Assembly (NCBI GenBank): GCA_026993705.1
Contig: JALWSJ010000212.1
Location: 1-5,821, forward strand
Reading direction: 5' to 3'
Origin: Flavobacteriales bacterium
GTDB lineage: Bacteria; Bacteroidota; Bacteroidia; Flavobacteriales_D; Parvicellaceae
DNA length: 5,821 nucleotides
Positions 1 to 5,604 of the stretch are shown piece after piece (the stretch's first letter is position 1; each line of letters begins with the position of its first letter). The notes beneath the pieces were generated by a model. It had not been told where the DNA came from. It was given only the letters and a program-made list of their open reading frames with translations, and did not search any database. The position numbers were made by a program, and so were the translations under genes.

Positions 1-40
1 AATGGAAAAAACTTGCACTTAGTTGTTGAATCTACGGGAG

Positions 41-69
41 TATCCCTAACATGAATAAAATAGAAAGCA
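41..69 (+). repeat. Probable 3' end and flank of a third copy of the intergenic modular repeat, cut by the window edge
   Basis: TATCCCTAAC at 41-50, followed by an A-T-G and AATAAAAT, matches the 3' end and outside flank of the repeat copy at 349-502 (minus strand, 361 down to 333). About 26 of 30 positions agree when the base before each is counted. The match is in inverted orientation. Bases 1-40 would be the rest of this copy's 3' half, but they match the other copies only loosely (an ACGGGAG stretch stands where GCCGTTC is expected), and the conserved GGGTCGGGCTATC core would lie outside the window. The shared flank AATAAAAT is absent from the copy at 1891-2030, so this copy and the one at 349-502 may form a subfamily with a longer 3' end. 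Confidence 0.5.
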
Positions 70-186
70 TAAAGCGTTTTTATTTTCCTTATCCTTCTTC
101 AAAATTATTTTCCATAGCTGGGGCTATGCTCAATGCAATAAACTTTATGGAGAATTTGAAGAATTTATTTTTTTCAAGACTTAGGC

Positions 187-225
187 GTAAAATTTTTGTT
201 GTAACGGGTTACCACAAAATTTTAC
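187..225. repeat. Imperfect AT-rich palindrome
   Basis: GTAAAATTTT at 187-196 is the exact reverse complement of AAAATTTTAC at 216-225. Inside these arms GTAAC (201-205) and GTTAC (208-212) pair again, with a small mismatch or bulge at about 197-200. It is not followed by a T run on either strand, so it is not an obvious intrinsic terminator. It could be a cruciform-prone site or a decayed element. No function is assigned. Confidence 0.45.
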
Positions 226-254
226 AACGACAGTATTGAGAAAAAGAAAGGTTC

Positions 255-301
255 AAAAATTCTTAAAGTTTGTTGTTTTGAGCATAAGCAAAAGAATTTT
301 T
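255..301. repeat. 10-bp inverted repeat with 27-base spacer
   Basis: AAAAATTCTT at 255-264 is the perfect reverse complement of AAGAATTTTT at 292-301. The spacer carries a weaker inner pairing, TTTTG at 276-280 with CAAAA at 289-293. Such arms are common in AT-rich DNA, so the significance is uncertain. It lies between the two inverted repeat ends at 41-69 and 333-361. Confidence 0.3.
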
Positions 302-348
302 CATCGTCTAAGAAAACTAAAATTCACTTTCTTGCTTCCAATTTTATT

Positions 349-502
349 CACGTTAGGGATAGAACGGCGTGTTTGAACTCCTTTTGTGTTGTTGCACTTA
401 TGCAACACAAAAGAGTGAGTAGTGATAGCCCGACCCAAAACACAAAAAAAAAGAGCGTTCCCAATAAGGGAATGCTCTTTTTTTGTGTTTTGGGGAACGC
501 CC
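349..502 (-). repeat. Modular intergenic repeat, copy A (three-helix architecture)
   Basis: Read on the minus strand from 502 to 349, the modules are as follows. GGGCGTTCCCC lies at 502-492. A long hairpin has arms at 468-494 and 434-462. The core GGGTCGGGCTATC lies at 436-424. An 11-bp hairpin has arms CTTTTGTGTTG (413-403) and CAACACAAAAG (391-381) around an 11-base loop. The 3' module GCCGTTCTATCCCTAACGTG lies at 368-349. Two 5' and core modules (11 and 13 bases) are identical to those of the copy at 1891-2030, and the 3' module agrees at about 17 of 21 aligned columns. GCGTT (500-496) can pair with AACGT (354-350), including one G-U, to close the structure. The copy begins 17 bases after the stop of the TPR gene and is in the same orientation as that gene. 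It holds no credible gene: a 67-codon minus-strand frame at 504-301 is built from the repeat itself. Similar strings are, from memory, common between genes in Flavobacteriia; I cannot verify this here. Confidence 0.8.
444..484 (-). terminator. Strong hairpin with T tract, likely intrinsic terminator of the TPR gene
   Basis: On the minus strand a run of 7 A leads into GAGCATTCCC (477-468), a five-base loop, GGGAACGCTC (462-453) and 9 T (452-444). There is one A-C mismatch in the stem; on the plus strand the same position is a G-U pair, so the hairpin could work in both directions. It starts about 36 bases after the TPR gene stop at 520. It forms the inner part of the long hairpin of repeat copy A, so the repeat and the terminator share the same DNA. 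Confidence 0.7.
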
Positions 503-519
503 AAATTATATTTCTATTC

Positions 520-1797
520 TTACTGACCTAACTCTTTTAATGCATTGTTCACTCTTTCGTAATCCGCTTCTTTTTCTAAGTTAAAGTATATACTTTTCAA
601 TAATTTCAACGAATTGACATCTTTTGGTTCTAACTCGTGTACTTTCTCTAAGTAAGGTATTGCATCGTTCAAGTATTCTTTTGCTCTGGCTTTTTCTTTT
701 GCGTAAAGAGCCTCGTCTTTTATTTCATTTATCAATGAATTTAACTCAAAAGATTCGTTATTATAAAACACACCTAAGTTATAGTAAGCATCCACAAAAT
801 CAGGCTTTAACTCTATTGCTTTTTTGTAGGCAGCTATAGCTTTCTTTGCATACAATTCGGCTTCATCGTGCTTTCCTTCTTTATGCTTTTCAGTAGCTAA
901 TCCATCAAACGTAGCACCAATATTGTAATGAAAAACTGGATTATTCGGATCTTTCTCTATTGCTTTTGAAAGACTTTCTTGAGCTTTCTCTGCGTCTCCT
1001 TTTCCGATATAGTAATTAAACTCTTCGATGATTAACGCCATACTACCAGGGTTTTTCTTTTTCCCTTCCTCGATTAACGCCAACACCTCATCAGAAGGAC
1101 CACCGTTTTTCTTGTTTAAATTTCTTATTGCTCCTTGATAAGTCGATTCTGTTTTGTAGCCAATATCAGCACATTTTTTATAGTATTCGAATGCTTTTTC
1201 GGCATCTCCTAAGTTATCAGCTGCTAACGCTGCATTGTATAAAGCCAATGAATCTGTTTTACCTATCACATCAAAAAACTCTGCCGCCGCTTCGAAAGAT
1301 GCTAAAGCGTTTTTATAGTCCTTATTTTGGAATAAAGCCACGCCTCCTTGCAAAGACAGTCCTCTTAACGTTTGCATTTTGGCTTCAATTTCACCCGAAT
1401 ACATTCCACGAGTATCTAGTTCTTTACATTTCTTTAAAGAACCAAACGCTGCTTCATTGTAAGCTTCTTCGTTTTTTTCCAATTCAGGCAACATGGTAGA
1501 ATCTGCCGACATCATATAATCCAAATAAATCATCCCCCTATAAAAGAACAATTTTGCCTCATCTTTAGGTTTTAACGTATTTGAGGCTTTGTATTTGTCG
1601 TAAGCTTTATCTATTTCCGTTTTGGCATCGTACAATTCTTTTTTCATAGAACCGTCTTTGTCCATCATCATCCACATCGGATTGCTTTTCAATGGTTTAT
1701 AAGCCATTGCTGCGTTAGTTGTTTCTAATTTTTGTCCGTAACTAAAAGCAGTTATCCCCGAAATCAACGATACTGCTATCACTTTTTTTATTGTCAT
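520..1797 (-). CDS. Secreted tetratricopeptide-repeat protein, function unknown
   Basis: This 425-residue protein starts with a probable Sec signal peptide: lysines at residues 4-5, a hydrophobic stretch at 6-19, and likely cleavage near SYG-QK (residues 19-23). No lipobox cysteine follows, so it is expected to be a soluble periplasmic protein rather than a lipoprotein. After a methionine-rich linker (MWMMMDKDG, 41-49), the rest is helical. TPR-like units can be seen at about 151-184, 185-218, 252-286, 287-333 and 334-393; the clearest are FHYNIGATFDGL with AYKKAIELKPDF, and AYYNLGVFYNNE with PYLEKVHELEPKD. TPR arrays usually bind other proteins; the partner cannot be told from sequence. The ATG at 1797 is chosen because it gives the complete signal peptide. 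Upstream bases are A-rich without a Shine-Dalgarno, as is usual in Bacteroidota. A weak promoter-like TAATTTAG lies at 1842-1835, but its spacing to a TTG at 1869-1867 (24 bases) is long. The gene is separated from the channel gene by repeat copy B, so it is probably transcribed on its own. Confidence 0.9.
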   Translation of the reverse strand: MTIKKVIAVSLISGITAFSYGQKLETTNAAMAYKPLKSNPMWMMMDKDGSMKKELYDAKTEIDKAYDKYKASNTLKPKDEAKLFFYRGMIYLDYMMSADSTMLPELEKNEEAYNEAAFGSLKKCKELDTRGMYSGEIEAKMQTLRGLSLQGGVALFQNKDYKNALASFEAAAEFFDVIGKTDSLALYNAALAADNLGDAEKAFEYYKKCADIGYKTESTYQGAIRNLNKKNGGPSDEVLALIEEGKKKNPGSMALIIEEFNYYIGKGDAEKAQESLSKAIEKDPNNPVFHYNIGATFDGLATEKHKEGKHDEAELYAKKAIAAYKKAIELKPDFVDAYYNLGVFYNNESFELNSLINEIKDEALYAKEKARAKEYLNDAIPYLEKVHELEPKDVNSLKLLKSIYFNLEKEADYERVNNALKELGQ

Positions 1798-1890
1798 TAC
1801 TCTGTAGTTATTTTGTTTTTACAAATTGATTTTGCTAAATTAATGATTTTTGCTCTAATATTTATTCAATCGGTTTATCTTTTATTGCTT

Positions 1891-2030
1891 GGGCGTTCCC
1901 CTTTTTTGCAAAAGACACATATCGCTTCGCTAAACGTGTCTTTTGCAAAAAAGGGTCGGGCTATCCGCTATATCTTTTGGTTTGCATAAAGCAAACAAAC
2001 CAAAAGGATGCCGCTCCTATCTCTAACGCG
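1891..2030 (+). repeat. Modular intergenic repeat, copy B (three-helix architecture)
   Basis: Read on the plus strand, GGGCGTTCCCC lies at 1891-1901. A perfect 20-bp hairpin has arms at 1899-1918 and 1936-1955 around a 17-base loop. The core GGGTCGGGCTATC lies at 1953-1965. An 11-bp hairpin has arms CTTTTGGTTTG (1974-1984) and CAAACCAAAAG (1996-2006) around an 11-base loop. The 3' module GCCGCTCCTATCTCTAACGCG lies at 2010-2030, written as GCCGCTC then CTATCTCTAACGCG. GCGTT (1893-1897) pairs perfectly with AACGC (2025-2029), closing a three-helix junction. The copy fills about half of the 269-base gap between the channel gene stop (2067) and the TPR gene start (1797), and runs opposite to both. 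Transcripts leaving the channel gene would fold both hairpins, but neither is followed by a T tract in that direction, so any terminating or mRNA-protecting effect is inference. Confidence 0.8.
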
Positions 2031-2066
2031 AAACACATCTACATCTCCGAAACAAACTCCTTGCCA

Positions 2067-3320
2067 CTATTTATTTAAACTTAAAGCAGAAGAAATATCC
2101 GTACCAGTTGGATATTGAAACACCTCCAATTCAAAAGCTGGAACAACGGAAAGTAAGTGGTCAAAAATATCGGCAATGATAGCTTCATAAACCACCCATT
2201 CTTTTCGAGTGCTAAAAGCATAAATTTCAATCGGCAATCCTTTTTCCGAAGGAGCTAATTGTCGCACCATACAAGTCAACTCCTTACTAATGTTTGGATT
2301 CTCTTGCAAATACAACTCTACATACTTTCTAAATACACCTACATTGGTCAGGCTTCTTCCGTTGGGTGCTTTGGAATTATCTAAATTTCGCTCTTTATTA
2401 TATCGTTCTATTTCTTGTTGCTTTTCCTCGATATATGGCTTTAGTAATTTGATATTTTTCAACTCTTCCAATAGTTGATTATCGCAAAAACGTATCGTGC
2501 TTATCTTTACGTTTAATGCTCTTTTTATCCTTCTTCCTTTCGACTCTTCCATTCCTCTCCAATTCTTAAAAGAATCCGAAATCATGGAATAAGTTGGAAT
2601 AGTAGTGATTGTCAAATCGAAATTTCTAACTTTAATGGTAGCCAAATTGATTTCAATTACCGTCCCATCTGCTCCGTATTTACTCATAGTTATCCAATCT
2701 CCAATACGAACCATATCGTTAGCTGCTAGTTGGATACTACCTATAAACCCTAATATCGTATCTTTAAAAATCAACAATAGAATGGCAGACATTGCTCCCA
2801 TTGCAGTAAGGAAAAACATCGGCGTTTTACCCGTCAATACCGAAAATATAATGATGCCAAAGAAGGTGTAAACAATTATTTTTGCCAACTGAAAATAACT
2901 TTGCAAAGGTTTGTCTTTATACCTTGGCTTTGTTTCTAGCATCTTATGAAAAGCATTCAAAAAGGAAATAATTACCCTCATAAAGGCTACAGCAAGAACA
3001 GCTTCTAAGATTGAATTCAATATTGGAATCATCCCCTTATAATGATTCAATATAGAATTGACAGAATACAGCACAATAGTTATCGGCAAAAGTCCAGACA
3101 ACTTTTTAAAAAAACGTTCCTGTACCAACAAATCATCCCACTTCGTATGGGTTCGCTCTGCAAAACGATGAACTTTATTTAAGATAACTGTTTTAGTTAC
3201 CCAATAAACAATAAAAGAAAGAATAGCGATGAATACTAAATGTATTATCGTTACTAAAACATCGTTTTCTGTGTAGGCTAAGTTTGCTTTATTGAGTAAC
3301 TCTACAATTATTTTTTTCAT
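2067..3320 (-). CDS. ybdG: YbdG-type MscS-family mechanosensitive ion channel
   Basis: This 417-residue inner-membrane protein belongs to the small-conductance mechanosensitive channel superfamily, whose members open under membrane tension to release solutes during osmotic downshock. Hydrophobic segments lie at about 20-45, 74-92, 97-122, 144-163 and 167-195; the last is the pore-lining helix (MFFLTAMGAMSAILLLIFKD). The beta domain follows with GSIQLAANDMVRIGDWI at 194-210. The stretch VIEINLATIKVRNFD then TITTIPTYSMISDSFKNW (221-254) closely resembles the YbdG branch (E. coli YbdG, about 415 residues) and sets it apart from MscS itself. A charged region at about 280-325 (many E, K, R) precedes the cytoplasmic C-terminal domain. 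The start lies 6 bases after the rnr stop with no Shine-Dalgarno, which points to cotranscription and perhaps translational coupling with rnr. The stop is TAG. YbdG has low conductance and a contribution to osmotic adaptation in E. coli; the role here is inferred from family only. Confidence 0.92.
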   Translation of the reverse strand: MKKIIVELLNKANLAYTENDVLVTIIHLVFIAILSFIVYWVTKTVILNKVHRFAERTHTKWDDLLVQERFFKKLSGLLPITIVLYSVNSILNHYKGMIPILNSILEAVLAVAFMRVIISFLNAFHKMLETKPRYKDKPLQSYFQLAKIIVYTFFGIIIFSVLTGKTPMFFLTAMGAMSAILLLIFKDTILGFIGSIQLAANDMVRIGDWITMSKYGADGTVIEINLATIKVRNFDLTITTIPTYSMISDSFKNWRGMEESKGRRIKRALNVKISTIRFCDNQLLEELKNIKLLKPYIEEKQQEIERYNKERNLDNSKAPNGRSLTNVGVFRKYVELYLQENPNISKELTCMVRQLAPSEKGLPIEIYAFSTRKEWVVYEAIIADIFDHLLSVVPAFELEVFQYPTGTDISSALSLNK

Positions 3321-3326
3321 ACAATC

Positions 3327-5483
3327 TTATTCTTCTGCTAATTCTAAATCAATTTGTTTTTTCACTAAATCTACATTCTTAACTTTAACAGTTACAGATT
3401 GTCCAAGATGAAATTTTGGTTCATTTTGATGCGACTCTAATTGTTTTGTTTTTTGATTAACAAAATAAGAACCATCCTCTATTGTTCTAACATGCACTAA
3501 ACCTTCGCACTTGGTTTCGCTCAATTCCACAAAGATTCCCCAGTCGGTTACGCCTGTAATTTTACCATGATAAACATTTCCTATCTTATCACTCATATAC
3601 TTTACCTGCATATATTTTATAGAAGCTCTTTCGGCATTGGTTGCTTCTTTTTCAGTTGCTGATATGTGTTTACATTTATCTTCCAACCCTTCAGTTTTGG
3701 AGTTTTTGTGAGAAAGCTTATCAAAAAGCAATCGATGCACTAACAAATCTGCATACCTCCTAATCGGCGAGGTAAAATGTGTATAATATTTAAATGCCAA
3801 TCCGTAGTGTCCGATATTTTCGGTCGTATATATTGCCTTTGACATCGAACGGATAACCATAGGACCTATGATATGTAGTTCATCCGCTTTCTTTGCTTGT
3901 TCCATGACCTTATTCAAAGCATAAGAAATTGGTTTGTTTTTTACTTCTTTTATTTCATAACCAAACTCTTTTAAAAAGATTTTTAAATCGGCTATCTTTT
4001 CTGGATCAGGCTCATCATGACAACGATAGACAAAAGGAATAATTTTCTTATTGGGTGCAGGTTCACCAACAAAAGTTGCTACTCGTTTATTTGCCAACAA
4101 CATAAACTCTTCTATTAGTTTATTGGCATCTTTCGATACTTTCAGGGTTATACCCTTGGGATTTCCTTCTTCATCCAAGACAAAACGAACTTCTTGGCTT
4201 TCCACATTTAATGCTCCTTTTTCCAACCGTACATTTCTGAGCGTTTTTGCTAAAGCATCCATTTCACGAATCACAGGTGAAAATATTTCGTCTTCGGCTC
4301 TTCCTTCTATTATTTCTTGGGCTTGTTCGTAGGCAAAACGTTTGTCGGAATGAATAATTGTTTTTCCAAACCATTCTTTCTTTATTCTTGCGTTTTTATC
4401 TAATTCAAAAACTGCTGAAAAAGTAAGTTTGGTTTCATTTGGTCGCAAAGAGCATAATTGATTGGAAAGTACTTCGGGCAACATCGGTATTACTCTATCT
4501 ACCAAATAAACTGAGTTTCCTCTGTTATAGGCTTCTACATCAAGAGCTGTGTTGGGTTGTACATAATGACTTACATCGGCTATATGTACTCCTATTTCCA
4601 CATTTCCATTTTCTAATTTTCTGTACGACAATGCATCATCAAAATCTTTTGCATCTGCGGGGTCTATCGTAAAGGTTAATACATCTCGGAAATCTCTCCT
4701 GTTTTTTACTTCTTTGTCGTAATCCTCCTCTTTAATTGCTTCAGACTCCTTAATAACATTCTCTGGGAATTTATAAGGAAATCCAAATTCAGAAAGAATG
4801 GAGTTCATCTCCACATCGATATTACCAGGCATACCTAATCGTTCTACAACTGCCCCTAAAGGACTTTTTGATTTACCTGGCCAAGAAAGTAGTTTTACTT
4901 TCACTTTTTCTCCGTCCTTTGCTCCATGTAAATGCCCTCTCTCTATATAAAAATCAACAGGCATATTTTTATCGTCGGGACGAATAAAAACAGCATTTTT
5001 CGACTTTTCTACTGTACCGATAAACTCTGTTTTGTTTCTTTCTAAAACTTCAATAACCTTACCTTCCAATTTTCCTTTTCGAGCATGTAACGAAACTTTT
5101 ACGGTATCCTTTTGAAAGGCTTTTCCTGTGTTAGAAGGATGAATAAAAATATCATTATCAAAACCATCAACAATTAAGTAACCAGCACCTCTGGCGTTAA
5201 AGTCTATTTTACCTGTTACTTCTTTTTGTTCCTCTTCTTTAAGATTATTTGTCGATGTATATTTACCGTTTCCAGTATGCTTAATCCACTCCATAGCTTC
5301 CATCTCTCTCAAAATCTCATTCATCAACTTTCGTTCACTTCCAGAAGCTAAACCTAATTTTTCAGCAATCTCTTTGTAATTGTATGACTTATCGGGATTT
5401 CTATCAAATATATTGATTGCTTTTTGTGTAATTTTTTTCTTTAAAGTAGCTCTTGGCTTTCTTTGTTTTCTTTTCTTACTCAT
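3327..5483 (-). CDS. rnr: Ribonuclease R (3'-5' exoribonuclease, RNB family)
   Basis: This 718-residue protein has the full RNase R order. A lysine/arginine-rich start (2-25) leads into a winged-helix region (about 18-80). Two cold-shock OB-fold domains follow: TGKIDFNARGAGYLIVDG, then DIFIHPSNTG at 90-120, and EFIGTVEKSKNAVFIRPD at 153-170. The RNB catalytic domain spans about 260-590, and a C-terminal S1 domain about 634-717 (GKITGVTDWGIFVELSE). The four metal-binding aspartates are seen in IDPADAKDFDDA as D274, D280, D282 and D283. The family signature HFTSPIRRYADLLVHR is at 569-584. Y326 in SVYLVDRVIPMLPEVLSN fits the base-stacking tyrosine of E. coli RNase R. The enzyme degrades structured RNA processively in the cytoplasm and takes part in RNA quality control; exoribonuclease RNase II is unlikely because the N-terminal winged helix is present. 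Unlike the 813-residue E. coli enzyme, it ends just after the S1 domain and lacks a long lysine-rich tail. The start gives the complete basic N terminus; upstream is A-rich without Shine-Dalgarno. It is first in a two-gene unit with the channel gene. Confidence 0.96.
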   Translation of the reverse strand: MSKKRKQRKPRATLKKKITQKAINIFDRNPDKSYNYKEIAEKLGLASGSERKLMNEILREMEAMEWIKHTGNGKYTSTNNLKEEEQKEVTGKIDFNARGAGYLIVDGFDNDIFIHPSNTGKAFQKDTVKVSLHARKGKLEGKVIEVLERNKTEFIGTVEKSKNAVFIRPDDKNMPVDFYIERGHLHGAKDGEKVKVKLLSWPGKSKSPLGAVVERLGMPGNIDVEMNSILSEFGFPYKFPENVIKESEAIKEEDYDKEVKNRRDFRDVLTFTIDPADAKDFDDALSYRKLENGNVEIGVHIADVSHYVQPNTALDVEAYNRGNSVYLVDRVIPMLPEVLSNQLCSLRPNETKLTFSAVFELDKNARIKKEWFGKTIIHSDKRFAYEQAQEIIEGRAEDEIFSPVIREMDALAKTLRNVRLEKGALNVESQEVRFVLDEEGNPKGITLKVSKDANKLIEEFMLLANKRVATFVGEPAPNKKIIPFVYRCHDEPDPEKIADLKIFLKEFGYEIKEVKNKPISYALNKVMEQAKKADELHIIGPMVIRSMSKAIYTTENIGHYGLAFKYYTHFTSPIRRYADLLVHRLLFDKLSHKNSKTEGLEDKCKHISATEKEATNAERASIKYMQVKYMSDKIGNVYHGKITGVTDWGIFVELSETKCEGLVHVRTIEDGSYFVNQKTKQLESHQNEPKFHLGQSVTVKVKNVDLVKKQIDLELAEE

Positions 5484-5532
5484 ATTTTAATTTTATTGTA
5501 TGTTCTTATACTTCTGTGTATTTATATGTATA

Positions 5533-5567
5533 AGAATACTATTCTCTCTCACGAAGTATTCTCTCTC
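5533..5567 (-). promoter_or_regulatory. Hairpin and 11-base direct repeat in the rnr leader
   Basis: AGAATACT (5533-5540) and AGTATTCT (5555-5562) form a perfect 8-bp inverted repeat around a 14-base loop. Overlapping it, TATTCTCTCTC occurs twice in the same direction, at 5540-5550 and 5557-5567, 17 bases apart. Both lie between the candidate rnr promoter and the rnr start. They could bind a regulator or fold in the mRNA leader, but nothing in the sequence identifies a ligand or protein. Confidence 0.35.
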
Positions 5568-5574
5568 CACTTAT

Positions 5575-5604
5575 CAAAGATAGCAATAATGTACTTATCT
5601 GAAA
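5575..5604 (-). promoter_or_regulatory. Candidate Bacteroidota-type promoter for rnr and the channel gene
   Basis: On the minus strand TATCTTTG at 5582-5575 fits the Bacteroidota -7 consensus TAnnTTTG exactly. Eighteen bases upstream lies TTTC (5604-5601), one base off the -33 consensus TTTG. Transcription would begin near 5568, giving an untranslated leader of about 85 bases before the ATG at 5483. No other consensus box was seen between it and the gene. Confidence 0.5.

Larger units (their letters stand above)
70..332. other. Intergenic stretch with no supported gene
   Basis: No credible coding region was found. The only sizeable plus-strand frame (51-239, 62 codons) starts inside the repeat fragment, has no recognisable domain, and shows no codon pattern like the neighbouring genes. 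The stretch contains two AT-rich inverted repeats, listed separately, and nothing resembling a tRNA or a promoter that I would defend. Confidence 0.6.

Noticed and set aside
13..21. TTGCACTTA also found in the loop of copy A (392-400)
   Set aside because: It is in the wrong orientation relative to the putative third copy, and nine bases are too few to count.
51..239. 62-codon plus-strand open frame
   Set aside because: Its ATG lies inside the repeat end that recurs at 333-361, it has no recognisable domain, and its 3' part runs into a palindrome. It looks like chance.
276..296. TTTTGAGCATAAGCAAAAG resembling the short hairpin of the repeat
   Set aside because: It shares GCATAAGCAA with the loops, but the GGGTCGGGCTATC core and the CTAACGYG end are missing on either side, so it is not a defensible copy.
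301..504. 67-codon minus-strand open frame
   Set aside because: It is almost entirely within repeat copy A, including the terminator hairpin; its length is explained by the repeat.
1732..1989. 85-codon plus-strand open frame
   Set aside because: It begins antisense to the signal peptide of the TPR gene and ends inside repeat copy B; no domain is seen.
349..2030. CRISPR-like array
   Set aside because: There are only two or three copies, far apart and in opposite orientations, with no regular short repeat-spacer spacing and no cas genes.
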